This document shows, in pieces, positions 17,682 through 30,218 of a stretch of DNA of 64,000 nt. A program made the translations under genes and the position numbers. This DNA comes from Enterococcus sp. MMGLQ5-1 (GTDB taxonomy: Bacteria; Bacillota; Bacilli; Lactobacillales; Streptococcaceae): the NCBI RefSeq assembly GCF_013155265.1, contig NZ_JABJXU010000002.1, forward strand, positions 124,001 through 188,000. The letters run 5' to 3'. Below the pieces are notes generated by a model. That model saw nothing but the letters and a program-made list of their open reading frames with translations. It was not told the DNA's origin and searched no databases. Numbering within the stretch: the first letter of the stretch is position 1; every line of letters begins with the position of its first letter.

Positions 17682-18950
17682 GTGGATAATAAGCCATTAT
17701 ATGATATACAGGATAGACCGCATGGGCTACTGTGGTTTGGGTTAAGTTTTCAGCATTTATTTGCTATGTTTGGGGCAACGGTTTTAGTACCTATCTTGGT
17801 AGGGATTGATCCAAGTGTCGCCTTAATTTCATCTGGGCTTGGGACACTCGCTCACTTATCAATTACAAAATTTAAAATCCCCGCTTATATGGGCTCAAGC
17901 TTCGCCTATATCTTGGCAATGCAGACCTTACTTAAAAACGAAGGTTATGGCGCAGTCGCACAGGGTGCCATCACGAGTGGTTTGGTTTATCTGATTGTCG
18001 CATTAATTGTTAAAAAGAGTGGTACAGCTTGGATTGATAAAATCTTACCACCTGTGGTAGTAGGTCCGATTATTATGGTAATTGGTTTAAGCTTAGCGGG
18101 CACGGCAGTTAGTGATGCAATGAATGTTAATGGTGCTTATTCCTTAACAAGTGTCATTATTGCTTTAGTTACTGTACTCAGTATTGTTATTTTCAATATG
18201 TATGGCAAGGGCTTTATTTCACTGATTCCAATTTTACTGGGGATTGTGTTTGGTTATTTATTTGCGCTGATCTATGGCGCAGTCACAGGTGAAGCAGTTG
18301 TGCACCTTGAGACGGTTGCCAATGCCAATTGGTTGAGAATGCCAAGCTTTGAAATTATGTTTGCAATGTATGATTTTAAATTTTATCCAAGTGCAATTCT
18401 AACGATGGCACCAATTGCCTTAGTCACAATGACTGAGCATTTCGGGCATTTAATGGTTCTAAATACCCTTACTAAGCGTAATTTCTTCAAAGATCCCGGC
18501 TTAGATCGTACCTTAACTGGTGATGGCGTAGCTCAGATTATTGCAGGCTTTATCGGTGGACCTCCTGTGACAAGCTATGGTGAAAATATCGGTGTAATGG
18601 CAATCACCAAGGTACATAGTGTTTGGGTAATCGCAGGTGCAGCAGGGCTTGCAATTATTCTAAGCTTTGTTGGTAAAATTGCCGCTTTAATTGAATCAAT
18701 CCCGACTGCAGTGATTGGTGGTGTCTCAATTGTCTTGTTTGGTGTCATTGCATCTAGCGGTTTAAAAATTCTTATTGAAAACAAGGTCGATTTTGATAGT
18801 AAACGTAACTTATTAATTGCTTCAATTATCTTAGTAGCTGGTATTGGTAATTTGACTCTTAAAATTCCAGGACTTGAAATTACAGGTGTTGCATTTTCAA
18901 CCTTCCTTGGTATTATCTTAAATTTAGCCTTACCTAAAGAGAAAGGATAA
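17682..18950 (+). CDS. pyrP: Uracil permease, NCS2 family
   Basis: The 422-residue protein has about twelve to fourteen membrane segments. It shows NCS2 uracil transporter features, including [16 protein letters not shown] near residue 24 and [20 protein letters not shown] near residue 290. It would import uracil for salvage. The start is GTG at 17682 after GGGAGG. Its position between pyrR and pyrB matches the pyrR-pyrP-pyrB order known in Bacillus and Lactobacillales. Confidence 0.95.
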   Translation: MDNKPLYDIQDRPHGLLWFGLSFQHLFAMFGATVLVPILVGIDPSVALISSGLGTLAHLSITKFKIPAYMGSSFAYILAMQTLLKNEGYGAVAQGAITSGLVYLIVALIVKKSGTAWIDKILPPVVVGPIIMVIGLSLAGTAVSDAMNVNGAYSLTSVIIALVTVLSIVIFNMYGKGFISLIPILLGIVFGYLFALIYGAVTGEAVVHLETVANANWLRMPSFEIMFAMYDFKFYPSAILTMAPIALVTMTEHFGHLMVLNTLTKRNFFKDPGLDRTLTGDGVAQIIAGFIGGPPVTSYGENIGVMAITKVHSVWVIAGAAGLAIILSFVGKIAALIESIPTAVIGGVSIVLFGVIASSGLKILIENKVDFDSKRNLLIASIILVAGIGNLTLKIPGLEITGVAFSTFLGIILNLALPKEKG

Positions 18951-18955
18951 ATGCT

Positions 18956-19882
18956 ATGAATCAGAATGAGCGCATTAGTTTAAAGCATTTTGTAACAGTT
19001 GAATCGCTAACAGATGCTGAAATTTTAGGCTTGATTAAAAGAGGTGAAGCCTTTAAAAAGGGTACGGCAAGATTTAGTCCAGAAAAGCCAGAGTATTTTG
19101 TTTCAAATTTGTTTTTTGAAAATAGTACAAGAACTAAGAATAGCTTCGTTGTTGCAGAAAAAAGAATGAATTTAAAGGTCATTGATTTTGATGCTGGGCA
19201 TTCCTCCATTCAAAAAGGCGAGACACTCTATGATACAATTTTGACCCTATCAGCTCTGGGAACTGACGTGTGCGTCATTCGACATAGTGAAGAAAATTAT
19301 TATCACGAACTCATTCAAAGCAAAACAATTCAGTCATCAATTGTTAATGGCGGAGATGGTAGCGGTCAGCATCCATCACAGTGCCTACTTGATTTAATGA
19401 CAATTTATGAGGAATTTAAGCATTTTGAAAATTTAAAGATTGCAATTATCGGCGATATTACACATTCACGAGTAGCCAAAAGTAATATGCAAATGTTAAA
19501 AAGGCTAGGTGCTGATATCTATTTTTCCGGTCCGCCCGAATGGTATGATGATAGCTTTAACGTCTATGGACAATATTTAGAAATTGATGAATTAATTCCC
19601 AAGATGGATGTTGTGATGCTACTTCGTGTCCAGCATGAAAGACACGATGGGCAGGAAAGCTTTTCAAAAGTAGAATATCATCAAAAATATGGCTTGACGC
19701 TTGAAAGAGAGCGTCAGATGAAGGAAAAAGCAATTATCATGCATCCAGCGCCAGTTAATCGCGGCGTGGAGATCGCAGATTCCCTCGTTGAAGGTTTAAA
19801 ATCACGTATTACAACGCAAATGACGAATGGCGTTTTTGTTAGAATGGCAATTTTAGAAGCAGTATTGAATGGCAAATCTTAG
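18956..19882 (+). CDS. pyrB: Aspartate carbamoyltransferase catalytic subunit
   Basis: PyrB joins carbamoyl phosphate and aspartate, the first committed step of pyrimidine synthesis. The carbamoyl-phosphate site has [11 protein letters not shown] with S57-T58-R59-T60, and the C-terminal part has [11 protein letters not shown]. The 308-residue length is usual. No regulatory PyrI gene is nearby, as in other Firmicutes. It starts 5 nt after pyrP and is followed by carA 47 nt later. Confidence 0.97.
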   Translation: MNQNERISLKHFVTVESLTDAEILGLIKRGEAFKKGTARFSPEKPEYFVSNLFFENSTRTKNSFVVAEKRMNLKVIDFDAGHSSIQKGETLYDTILTLSALGTDVCVIRHSEENYYHELIQSKTIQSSIVNGGDGSGQHPSQCLLDLMTIYEEFKHFENLKIAIIGDITHSRVAKSNMQMLKRLGADIYFSGPPEWYDDSFNVYGQYLEIDELIPKMDVVMLLRVQHERHDGQESFSKVEYHQKYGLTLERERQMKEKAIIMHPAPVNRGVEIADSLVEGLKSRITTQMTNGVFVRMAILEAVLNGKS

Positions 19883-19929
19883 ATTAGTAACAATTTATAG
19901 TATGACTGCGACTTGTTATGGGAGGAAAA

Positions 19930-21024
19930 ATGAGCGAAAGACTCTTAATATTAGAAGATGGTACAATTTTCAAAGGCAAGGGCTTCGGCGCTGATGTCGA
20001 TGTTTTTGGTGAAATTGTATTTAATACAGGAATGACTGGCTATCAAGAATCAATTACTGACCAAAGCTACAATGGGCAGATTTTAACCTTTACCTATCCA
20101 TTAATTGGTAATTATGGTATTAATCGTGATGATTATGAATCAATTGCACCAACTACTAAAGGCGTTGTCGTTCATGAGGTTGCGCGCCTTTCTAGTAACT
20201 GGCGAAATCAATTAAGCCTCGATGAATTTTTAAGCCGCAAGGGTATTCCGGGGATTCAAGGGATAGACACTCGTAAATTAACAAAAATTATTAGAACAAA
20301 CGGTACAATGAAAGCATCGATTGTGAGTAGTGCTGATAGCGTGACCCATGTTCAGGATCAATTAAGAGCTACTGTTTTACCGACTAATCAGGTTGCACAG
20401 GTTTCAACAAAAACACCATATCCATCACCGGGAGTTGGTCGTAACGTCGTGGTAATAGACTTTGGCTTAAAGCACTCGATTTTGCGTGAGCTTTCAAAAA
20501 GGGAATGTAATTTAACAGTCATGCCTTATCATACAACAGCACAAGAAATCATTGATTTAAATCCAGATGGCGTAATGCTGACCAATGGACCGGGTAATCC
20601 AACAGATGTACCTGAAGCAATTGAAATGATTCGAGGCATTCAGGGTAAGTTCCCGATTTTCGGTATCTGCTTGGGACATCAATTATTCGCTTTAGCGAAT
20701 GGCGCCAAAACTTATAAAATGAAATTCGGCCATCGAGGCTTTAATCATGCAGTACGTGAAATTGCAACTGGACGAATTGATTTTACCTCACAAAATCATG
20801 GCTTTGCAGTCGATGAAGAATCAATTGATCATAAAAAATTACTAGTTACACACGTTGAGGTAAACGACGGTACGGTTGAAGGGGTTAGACATCGTAAGTT
20901 TCCAGCCTTTACAGTTCAATATCACCCAGATGCAGCACCTGGACCGCATGATGCGGCTCACCTATTTGACGAATTTATGGAAATGATGGATGCATTTAAA
21001 GCGACGAAGAAGGGGTTGGAATAA
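19930..21024 (+). CDS. carA: Carbamoyl-phosphate synthase small (glutaminase) subunit
   Basis: CarA releases ammonia from glutamine and channels it to CarB. The class I amidotransferase domain has nucleophile C247 in GICLGHQ and H332. The third triad position is D334 (YHPD), where the E. coli protein has Glu; I believe Asp is common in streptococcal homologues but cannot verify this. I start at ATG 19930 after GGGAGG, because the in-frame ATG at 19918 overlaps that site. Length is 364 residues. Its stop overlaps the carB start by one base. Confidence 0.95.
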   Translation: MSERLLILEDGTIFKGKGFGADVDVFGEIVFNTGMTGYQESITDQSYNGQILTFTYPLIGNYGINRDDYESIAPTTKGVVVHEVARLSSNWRNQLSLDEFLSRKGIPGIQGIDTRKLTKIIRTNGTMKASIVSSADSVTHVQDQLRATVLPTNQVAQVSTKTPYPSPGVGRNVVVIDFGLKHSILRELSKRECNLTVMPYHTTAQEIIDLNPDGVMLTNGPGNPTDVPEAIEMIRGIQGKFPIFGICLGHQLFALANGAKTYKMKFGHRGFNHAVREIATGRIDFTSQNHGFAVDEESIDHKKLLVTHVEVNDGTVEGVRHRKFPAFTVQYHPDAAPGPHDAAHLFDEFMEMMDAFKATKKGLE

Positions 21025-24000
21025 TGCCTAAAAGAAAAGACATTCATAAAATTATGGTTATCGGCTCGGGACCAATTATTATTGGCCAAGCAGCAGAATT
21101 TGACTACGCTGGTACACAGGCCTGTCTCGCATTAAAAGAAGAGGGCTATGAGGTGGTGCTTGTAAATAGTAATCCAGCAACCATTATGACTGATAAGGAA
21201 ATTGCTGACCAAGTATATATTGAGCCAATTACGCTTGAATTTGTTTCACGTATTTTGCGCAAGGAACGTCCAGATGCTATTTTACCAACGCTTGGTGGTC
21301 AAACAGGCTTAAATATGGCCATTGATTTATCAAAATCTGGTATTTTAGATGAATTAAACATTGAACTACTTGGAACTAAATTGTCTGCGATTGATCAAGC
21401 CGAGGACCGTGATTTATTCAAGCAATTAATGGAGCAGCTAGATCAACCAATTCCAGAATCTGAAATAGTCAATACAGTAGAGCAAGCGATTGCCTTTGCC
21501 GATACAATCGGTTATCCAGTGATTGTTCGCCCTGCCTTCACCCTAGGTGGTACTGGTGGTGGTATGTGTGATAATGAAGAAGAATTGAAAATTATTGCAG
21601 AAAATGGTTTGAAATTATCGCCAGCTACCCAATGTTTAATTGAAAAATCAATTGCTGGCTTTAAAGAAATTGAGTACGAAGTGATGCGTGATTCAAACGA
21701 CAACGCAATCGTGGTTTGTAACATGGAAAACTTTGATCCTGTCGGTATCCATACTGGTGATTCAATTGTGTTTGCGCCAAGTCAAACCTTGTCGGACTAC
21801 GAGTACCAAATGCTACGGGATGCCTCATTAAAAATTATCCGTGCCTTAAAAATTGAAGGCGGCTGTAATGTTCAGCTTGCCCTTGATCCAGATAGCTTCA
21901 ATTATTACGTTATTGAGGTGAACCCACGGGTATCACGCTCATCGGCATTGGCTTCTAAAGCCACTGGCTATCCAATTGCCAAGCTTGCTGCAAAAATTGC
22001 TGTTGGTTTAACATTGGATGAAATGAAAAACCCGGTTACTAATTCAACCTATGCGCAATTTGAGCCAGCACTTGATTATGTTGTTGCTAAAATCCCACGC
22101 TGGCCCTTTGATAAATTTGAAAAAGGCGATCGTCGTCTTGGTACTCAAATGAAGGCAACTGGTGAAGTGATGGCAATTGGTCGAAATATTGAAGAAAGCC
22201 TGCTAAAAGCTGTTCGCTCATTAGAAATCGGTGTTTGTCACAGTGAAATGCCTGAGCTTTCAGAAGTAACGGATGATTTATTAGTGGAAAAAATGGTTAA
22301 GGCACAGGACGATCGTTTATTCTACCTAACAGAAGCAATTAAGCGTGGGTTTTCAATTCATGAATTACATGATTTGACTAAAATAGACTTATTCTTCCTT
22401 GATAAGCTGTTTCATTTATATGAAATTGAGGTTGCCTTGGCACAAAATATCGGTGATTTATCAAAGCTTAAGGAAGCCAAAATCAATGGCTTTGCTGATC
22501 AAAAAATCGCTCAAATCTGGCAAAAATCAATTGACGAAATCCGTCAGCTACGGATTGAAAATCAAATTATACCTGTCTATAAAATGGTAGATACTTGTGC
22601 AGCCGAGTTTGAATCTGCGACACCTTATTTCTATTCAAGTTATGAAACTGAACAGGAATCACAACGGACTGAGAAGCCCTCTGTTTTAGTGCTGGGCTCT
22701 GGACCAATTCGGATCGGTCAGGGTGTTGAGTTTGACTATGCAACCGTTCATTCTGTTAAAGCTATTCAGGCTGCTGGTTACGAAGCAATCATCATGAATT
22801 CTAATCCTGAAACAGTTTCAACTGATTTCTCGATTTCAGATAAGCTCTATTTTGAACCGTTGACTATTGAGGATGTTTTGAACGTTATTGATTTAGAGCA
22901 GCCGGTTGGTGTAGTCGTACAGTTTGGTGGACAAACTGCAATTAACCTTGCTGAGCCATTAACTAAAGCCGGTGTGAAAATTTTAGGTACTCAAATTGAA
23001 GATTTAGACCGCGCTGAAAGTCGTGATTTATTTGAAGCAGCATTGAAAGCATTAGATATTCCTCAGCCACCGGGTGATACAGCGGTTTCTGAAGCAGAAG
23101 CAGTTGCCATTGCCAATCAAATTGGTTATCCAGTTTTAGTAAGACCTTCATACGTTTTAGGTGGTCGTGCGATGGAAATTGTTAGCAATCAGACCGACTT
23201 AGAAAACTATATGAGAACTGCCGTTAAGGCTTCGCCAGATCATCCAGTTTTAGTAGACCGTTACCTTGTTGGTAAGGAGTGCGAAGTAGACGCCATTTGT
23301 GATGGTAAAACAGTGCTAATTCCCGGCATAATGGAGCATATTGAGAGAGCCGGTGTCCATTCAGGTGACTCAATGGCAGTGTATCCACCACAGACCTTAT
23401 CTAAAGAGATTCAAGAGACAATTGAGGACTATACAAAGCGTTTAGCAATCGGCTTAAACTGCTTAGGGATGATGAATATTCAATTTGTAATTCATCAAGA
23501 TAAAGTGTATGTCATTGAGGTTAATCCTAGAGCCTCAAGAACAGTGCCGTTTTTAAGCAAGGTTACTGGTATCCCAATGGCTCAGGTTGCGACAAAAGCA
23601 ATCTTAGGAACTAAGCTAGAGGAATTAGGCTATGAGGATGGCCTTTACCATGAATCAAATCAAGTTCACGTGAAAGCACCTGTCTTTTCATTCACCAAGC
23701 TTCAAAAGGTCGATACATATTTAGGACCAGAAATGAAATCAACTGGTGAGGTAATGGGCAGTGACATTACCTTAGAAAAAGCACTTTATAAGGCCTTTGA
23801 AGCTTCTGGGTTACATTTACCAAGCTTTGGCGCAATTTTATTCACAGTGGCCGATGAAACTAAGCTTGAAAGCCTTGAGCTTGCGAAGCGCTTTGATGCA
23901 ATTGGCTATTCATTACTCGCAACAGCTGGTACCGCAAAATACTTTGAAGCGGCAGGTCTAAGAGTTCAACGCGTTTCAAAGGTAACTGAAACCAATGAGA

Positions 24001-24203
24001 ATATTATTGATTTAATTCGTTCTGGTAGAATACAGGCCGTTGTCAATACCATGGATAATAAGCGTGATTTAACAAATCAGGATAGCTTCACCATTCGTCG
24101 TGAAGCGGTAGAGCATGGTGTACCTTTATTTACGGCCTTAGACACTGCAAATGCAATCTTGAAGGTACTTGAAAGTCAATCCTTCAGTACAATTTCAATC
24201 TAA
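21024..24203 (+). CDS. carB: Carbamoyl-phosphate synthase large subunit
   Basis: CarB makes carbamoyl phosphate from bicarbonate, ammonia and two ATP for the pyrimidine and arginine pathways. The 1059-residue protein has two homologous ATP-grasp halves, seen in the repeated starts [20 protein letters not shown] (near residue 12) and [18 protein letters not shown] (near 556), followed by a C-terminal allosteric domain. The length is full. It is translationally coupled to carA. A 153-bp gap with one hairpin separates it from pyrK. Confidence 0.97.
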   Translation: MPKRKDIHKIMVIGSGPIIIGQAAEFDYAGTQACLALKEEGYEVVLVNSNPATIMTDKEIADQVYIEPITLEFVSRILRKERPDAILPTLGGQTGLNMAIDLSKSGILDELNIELLGTKLSAIDQAEDRDLFKQLMEQLDQPIPESEIVNTVEQAIAFADTIGYPVIVRPAFTLGGTGGGMCDNEEELKIIAENGLKLSPATQCLIEKSIAGFKEIEYEVMRDSNDNAIVVCNMENFDPVGIHTGDSIVFAPSQTLSDYEYQMLRDASLKIIRALKIEGGCNVQLALDPDSFNYYVIEVNPRVSRSSALASKATGYPIAKLAAKIAVGLTLDEMKNPVTNSTYAQFEPALDYVVAKIPRWPFDKFEKGDRRLGTQMKATGEVMAIGRNIEESLLKAVRSLEIGVCHSEMPELSEVTDDLLVEKMVKAQDDRLFYLTEAIKRGFSIHELHDLTKIDLFFLDKLFHLYEIEVALAQNIGDLSKLKEAKINGFADQKIAQIWQKSIDEIRQLRIENQIIPVYKMVDTCAAEFESATPYFYSSYETEQESQRTEKPSVLVLGSGPIRIGQGVEFDYATVHSVKAIQAAGYEAIIMNSNPETVSTDFSISDKLYFEPLTIEDVLNVIDLEQPVGVVVQFGGQTAINLAEPLTKAGVKILGTQIEDLDRAESRDLFEAALKALDIPQPPGDTAVSEAEAVAIANQIGYPVLVRPSYVLGGRAMEIVSNQTDLENYMRTAVKASPDHPVLVDRYLVGKECEVDAICDGKTVLIPGIMEHIERAGVHSGDSMAVYPPQTLSKEIQETIEDYTKRLAIGLNCLGMMNIQFVIHQDKVYVIEVNPRASRTVPFLSKVTGIPMAQVATKAILGTKLEELGYEDGLYHESNQVHVKAPVFSFTKLQKVDTYLGPEMKSTGEVMGSDITLEKALYKAFEASGLHLPSFGAILFTVADETKLESLELAKRFDAIGYSLLATAGTAKYFEAAGLRVQRVSKVTETNENIIDLIRSGRIQAVVNTMDNKRDLTNQDSFTIRREAVEHGVPLFTALDTANAILKVLESQSFSTISI

Positions 24204-24229
24204 TTATATTTTTTAAGTAAGTAACCTAA

Positions 24230-24263
24230 TAGACAAGCTCTGAGCTAATATCAGGCTTGTCTA
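24230..24263. repeat. Hairpin in the carB-pyrK gap
   Basis: TAGACAAGC and GCTTGTCTA form a 9-bp stem with a 16-nt loop. No T-run follows and no PyrR-binding sequence is present, so it is not a second pyr attenuator. It may protect or process the mRNA between carB and pyrK. Confidence 0.5.
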
Positions 24264-24356
24264 TAACTATATTTAATAATATGAGAGCCGTTAGAAGTCT
24301 ATTTTAATGAGTTGCGAGCTGTCATAAATTGATTCAATATTTAAAAGGGGTTCAAG

Positions 24357-26059
<1,703 letters not shown>

Positions 26060-26090
26060 TTAAAGCTATCATAAAATTTAAGGAGAAAAA

Positions 26091-26726
26091 ATGACTGATT
26101 ATGCAAAAGCGATTGCCAAAGATTTATTAGAAATTGAGGCGGTCTTTTTATCACCAAAAGCACCATTTACATGGGCAAGTGGCATTAAAAGCCCAATCTA
26201 TACGGATAACCGAATTACAATTAGCTATCCAAAAGTTAGAAAACAAATTGCACAAGGTTTTGCTGAAGCGATAAAAGCAGAATTTCCGGATGTCGAAGTG
26301 ATTGCAGGCGCAGCTACAGGTGGTGTGCCGCATGCGGCTTGGGTTGCGGACTTACTTGATTTACCAATGGTTTATATTCGTTCAAAGGCCAAAGATCACG
26401 GTAAAGGTAATCAAATAGAAGGACGCATTAAGCCCGGTCAAAAAATGGTAATTATTGAAGACTTAATTTCTACAGGTGGCTCCGTGATTGCAACTGCACA
26501 AGCAGCCCAACGAGAAGGGGCAGTGGTTTTAGGTGTTGCAGCTATTTTCACCTATGAATTAGCAAAGGGGCAAGCAAATTTTGAAAAGGCAGAGGTTCCA
26601 TTTATCACTTTATCTAATTACTCTACCTTAATTGAGATTGCTAAAGAGAGCGGCTATGTTGATGCAGAGGAGCTAGAATTACTTAAACGCTTCAAGGCTG
26701 ACCAAGCAAATTGGCAACAAGCTTAA
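26091..26726 (+). CDS. pyrE: Orotate phosphoribosyltransferase
   Basis: PyrE attaches ribose-5-phosphate from PRPP to orotate. The PRPP loop is [16 protein letters not shown] near residues 118-133, and [10 protein letters not shown] near residue 33 is the orotate-side motif. The 211-residue length is usual. It sits 31 nt after pyrD with AAGGAG before the ATG. The next enzyme, OMP decarboxylase (pyrF), is not found in this window. Confidence 0.96.
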   Translation: MTDYAKAIAKDLLEIEAVFLSPKAPFTWASGIKSPIYTDNRITISYPKVRKQIAQGFAEAIKAEFPDVEVIAGAATGGVPHAAWVADLLDLPMVYIRSKAKDHGKGNQIEGRIKPGQKMVIIEDLISTGGSVIATAQAAQREGAVVLGVAAIFTYELAKGQANFEKAEVPFITLSNYSTLIEIAKESGYVDAEELELLKRFKADQANWQQA

Positions 26727-26790
26727 GCAATTTTATAAAAATTATAGATTCATTATTTTATTTTTATGAATAAACCATGCTAAACTAACA

Positions 26791-26819
26791 TTAGTGTTTT
26801 AAATTTTAAATGGTATACT
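26791..26819 (+). promoter_or_regulatory. Probable promoter of the ferredoxin-NADP reductase-like gene
   Basis: TATACT at 26814-26819 with a weak TTAGTG -35 box 17 bp upstream lies in the 107-bp gap after pyrE. It suggests that the reductase and perhaps pyrC can be expressed apart from the pyr attenuator. Confidence 0.45.
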
Positions 26820-26833
26820 TATAGGAGAAAATA

Positions 26834-27820
26834 ATGAATGAAATATATGATATTACAGTAATCGGCGGCGGACCTGTCGGTATTTATGCCGCTTATTATG
26901 GGCGTTTAAGATCAGCAAGTGTTAAATTAATTGAAAGTCTAGGTGCTCTTGGTGGGCAAGTAGCCGCCTTTTATCCAGAAAAATTTATCCATGATTTACC
27001 AGGCTTCAAAAAAATTAAGGCGAGCGATTTTATTAATGATTTAGTTGAACAAATGAATGATAAAGCGCCAGCTGTCTGCTTGAATGAGACAGTCGAAGCC
27101 TATTATAAGCTGGAAAATAATATCTTTGAGATTGTTACTAATAAGGGGAAGCACTATTCAAAATCTATAATCCTCGCAATTGGTAAAGGGGCGTTTGAGC
27201 CAAGAAGGTTGGAATTACCTGATTCTACCAGCTATGAAGGGCGCAGCCTGAGATATTATGTTAATGATATAAAAGCGCTAACCAATCAAAATGTTGTAAT
27301 CTTAGGTGGCGGTAATTCAGCAGTTGACTGGGCATTGATGCTTGAAGAAATTGCAAGCTCAGTTAGTCTAATCCATCGTCGTGATAAATTTAGGGCACAT
27401 GAGTCTTCGTTGGAGCGTTTATTTGCCTCATCGGTCAAGCTGTATACTCCTTACCAAATCAGTCAATTAATTGGTACTGACGGACAATTAAATGAGGTTG
27501 AAATTCAAAATACTAAGTCAAAGGCTCACGAAACAATTGCTCTTGACCAGCTAATCGTTAATTACGGCTTCTTATCTGATCTTGGACCAATTGATCAGTG
27601 GGGACTAGATTTGACCAAACGTAAAAAAGTAAAGGTTAATCCAGATATGATGAGCTCGGTTTCTGGTATCTTCGCTTTGGGAGATGCTTGTGATTATGAT
27701 GGTAAATTGGATTTTATCATTACCGGCTTTGGTGATGTACCAATGACAGTTAATAATGCATTACAGCACGCTTATCCTGAAGAAAAGATTGTCGCAAAGC
27801 ATTTTAGTGCGAGTGAATAG
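26834..27820 (+). CDS. Ferredoxin/flavodoxin-NADP+ reductase, thioredoxin reductase-like
   Basis: The 328-residue flavoprotein has FAD-binding GGGPVGIYAAYYGRL near residue 12, NADPH-binding GGGNSAVDWAL near residue 158, and the terminal FAD contact GDACDYDGK. The CxxC redox pair of true thioredoxin reductases is absent, which places it with the YumC-type ferredoxin-NADP reductases. It lies between pyrE and pyrC, a place where a redox enzyme is not expected. It probably has its own promoter, so a role in pyrimidine synthesis is not implied. Confidence 0.85.
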   Translation: MNEIYDITVIGGGPVGIYAAYYGRLRSASVKLIESLGALGGQVAAFYPEKFIHDLPGFKKIKASDFINDLVEQMNDKAPAVCLNETVEAYYKLENNIFEIVTNKGKHYSKSIILAIGKGAFEPRRLELPDSTSYEGRSLRYYVNDIKALTNQNVVILGGGNSAVDWALMLEEIASSVSLIHRRDKFRAHESSLERLFASSVKLYTPYQISQLIGTDGQLNEVEIQNTKSKAHETIALDQLIVNYGFLSDLGPIDQWGLDLTKRKKVKVNPDMMSSVSGIFALGDACDYDGKLDFIITGFGDVPMTVNNALQHAYPEEKIVAKHFSASE

Positions 27821-27847
27821 ATTTTATTATTAGCAGAAAGTAGGAAA

Positions 27848-29131
27848 ATGATGCAACTAATCAAAAATGGTCGAGTGATTGATCCTAAAAATAATCGTGA
27901 TGAGATTTGCGATATTCTCATTGATGGTCAAAAAATAACTGCAATTGGTCAAAATTTAGCTGCTCCTAAAGCGGATATTATTGATGCTGATGGACTAATT
28001 ATCGCCCCAGGATTAGTTGATATCCACGTTCATTTTAGAGAGCCGGGACAAACGCATAAAGAGACAATTCATACAGGTAGCCTATCAGCAGCTCATGGCG
28101 GCTTTACGCGTGTCGTGATGATGGCGAATACCAGTCCAATAATTGATAACAGTGAAACACTCGAATTTGTTTTAAATGAAGCCAAAAAACAAGCCATTCA
28201 TGTTCATTCAGTCGCTTCAATCTCTAAAAACTTTGACGGTGAAAGCTTGACTGATATGACTAATTTACTAAAGCAAGGTGCTGTTGGCTTTAGTGATGAT
28301 GGCGTCCCCTTGACCAACGCTGGTTTTGTTAGAGAGGCAATGCTTCAAGCAGAAGCTCTAGGGACAGTTTTAAGCTTACATGAGGAAGATCCTTCCCTAA
28401 TTGATAATCTAGGGATTAATGAGGGCGCTGTTGCGCATGAATGTGGTATCCATGGTGCGCCCGGTATTTCTGAAAGCTCAATGGTGGCAAGAGATGTTTT
28501 GTTAGCAGCAGAAACAGGTGCAAAAATTCACTTTCAACACTTAAGTCATCATTATTCAGTAGATGTCATCCAATTTGGTAAGGGCTTGAGTGCTAATATC
28601 ACTGCCGAAGCAACACCACAGCACTTTTCTTTAACTGAAGCTGAAATTCTAACTAAAGGGACCAATGCCAAATTAAACCCACCCTTAAGAACTGAAGCAG
28701 ATCGTCAAAAGGTTATTGAAGGCTTAAAAAATGGTGTGATTGACGTGATTGCAACAGATCATGCGCCACACCATCAGGATGAGAAAAATCAAGCAATAAC
28801 TAAGGCGCCCAGTGGTATGACTGGTCTGGAAACAGCGTTATCATTAGGCTTAAAGTATTTGGTGGAGCCGGGTTATCTCAGTTTAATTGAGCTGATTCAT
28901 AAAATGAGTACACGTCCGGCTGAAATTTATCAGTTTGAGGAGGCTGGAAGCATAGAGGTGGGTAGTCTGGCAGATTTAGTGATTTTTGACTTAGAAGAAC
29001 GCGTTGTCAGTAATCATTTTGCCTCAAAGTCGGCGAACAGCCCTTTTATCGGTGAAAAATTACTTGGTAATGTTAGATATACAATTTGCGAGGGCAAAAT
29101 TGTATACGAAAATAAGATTGAATCTGCGTAA
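27848..29131 (+). CDS. pyrC: Dihydroorotase
   Basis: PyrC closes carbamoyl aspartate to dihydroorotate. It is an amidohydrolase with metal ligands H60 and H62 in [10 protein letters not shown], further histidines in the HFQHLSH block, and the conserved ATDHAPHH motif. The 427-residue length fits the type I bacterial enzyme. Two adjacent ATG codons (27848 and 27851) are possible starts. It lies 28 nt after the reductase gene. Confidence 0.95.
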   Translation: MMQLIKNGRVIDPKNNRDEICDILIDGQKITAIGQNLAAPKADIIDADGLIIAPGLVDIHVHFREPGQTHKETIHTGSLSAAHGGFTRVVMMANTSPIIDNSETLEFVLNEAKKQAIHVHSVASISKNFDGESLTDMTNLLKQGAVGFSDDGVPLTNAGFVREAMLQAEALGTVLSLHEEDPSLIDNLGINEGAVAHECGIHGAPGISESSMVARDVLLAAETGAKIHFQHLSHHYSVDVIQFGKGLSANITAEATPQHFSLTEAEILTKGTNAKLNPPLRTEADRQKVIEGLKNGVIDVIATDHAPHHQDEKNQAITKAPSGMTGLETALSLGLKYLVEPGYLSLIELIHKMSTRPAEIYQFEEAGSIEVGSLADLVIFDLEERVVSNHFASKSANSPFIGEKLLGNVRYTICEGKIVYENKIESA

Positions 29132-29242
29132 TTTTTTAAGTCTAAAGCAGGTCGTTTAATCTGCACCACTGAGCTTATAAGCTAATAGGTCATTAGTATC
29201 TAGCGACTGATATCAAAATTTCAGCATTTTAAGGAGGTCTAC

Positions 29243-30148
29243 TTGAATATTCAACAAATGAAATATGTGATGGCGATTGCTAATAATGGCAGCTTCCGTG
29301 AAGCTGCAAAAAAGCTTTTTATTGCCCAACCAAGTCTTTCCCATGCGATTAAGGAATTAGAAAATGAAATCGGTCAAAAATTATTTGATCGAAATAAACG
29401 TGGTGCGGTTTTAACAGCTGAGGGTATTGAGTTTTATGAAAAAGCACAAATTATTTTAAATAATTTTCAGGACTTAGAGGATAAATATTTAAAAGAAGAA
29501 ATAGATGAGGCGCATTTTTCTTTAGCTTCACAGCACTATGATTTTTTAGCGCCAATTATTACTGACTTGATGATTAAGTTTCCAAGCTTTTCAGAGTTTA
29601 GAATCTTTGAAAATACAACCTTAAAAATTTTAGAAGAAGTAGAGCATTATCGCAGTGAGATTGGCATTATTTACCTGAATGCCACTAATGCACCCGGCAT
29701 TTTAAGGATGATTGAAAAAAGCAAGCTTGATTATGAGGTGATTACGCGTTTCCAAACGCACGTATTCTTGGGTAATCATCATCCACTAGCGTATCACAAA
29801 GAAATTTCAATTGATGACCTAAAAGGACTACCACAGGTTCGTTTTACTCAGGAATCTAATCAATATCTTTATTATTCTGAAGATTTAGTAGACACTGAGG
29901 ATGAAGAAAAGGTCATTTATACTACCGACCGGGCAACACTAAATGGTATTTTAGAGCGAACAAATGCCTATGCTTCTGGTAGTGGCTTAATTGATCAGCA
30001 TTCTAGACATCAAATAGTGGTAGTACCACTAAAAGATAGTGATATGAATGAGCTTGTATTGTTAAAGCACAAAAATAAGAAGCTTTCAGAGATTGCTGAA
30101 AATTTTGTAACACTGCTAAAGCACTATTTTGAAAATGGTAAATTTTAA
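29243..30148 (+). CDS. LysR-family transcriptional regulator
   Basis: The N-terminal 60 residues form a LysR helix-turn-helix (GSFREAAKKLFIAQPSLSHAIKELE). The remaining 240 residues form the usual effector-binding part, giving a total of 301. The start is TTG at 29243 after AAGGAGG. It reads in the same direction as pyrC, 111 bp downstream, and not divergently from a target as is typical. Its target and effector cannot be told. A strong bidirectional terminator follows. Confidence 0.88.
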   Translation: MNIQQMKYVMAIANNGSFREAAKKLFIAQPSLSHAIKELENEIGQKLFDRNKRGAVLTAEGIEFYEKAQIILNNFQDLEDKYLKEEIDEAHFSLASQHYDFLAPIITDLMIKFPSFSEFRIFENTTLKILEEVEHYRSEIGIIYLNATNAPGILRMIEKSKLDYEVITRFQTHVFLGNHHPLAYHKEISIDDLKGLPQVRFTQESNQYLYYSEDLVDTEDEEKVIYTTDRATLNGILERTNAYASGSGLIDQHSRHQIVVVPLKDSDMNELVLLKHKNKKLSEIAENFVTLLKHYFENGKF

Positions 30149-30162
30149 GGCTGGAGTCAATA

Positions 30163-30212
30163 TTTAGAATATAAAAAAAAGCTTGATATCAAGCTTTTTT
30201 TTATATTCTAAA
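30163..30212. terminator. Bidirectional terminator, perfect 50-bp palindrome
   Basis: The 25-nt half from 30163 to 30187, ending AAAAAAAAGCTTGAT, is followed by its exact reverse complement. It lies between the convergent LysR and rqcH genes and carries eight A and eight T residues flanking the GC-richer core, so it can act in both directions. Confidence 0.9.
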
Positions 30213-30218
30213 ACTTTA

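Noticed and set aside
24204-24356. Second PyrR attenuator before pyrK
   Set aside because: No AGTCCAGAGAGG-type binding sequence is present and the hairpin at 24230 has no T-run.
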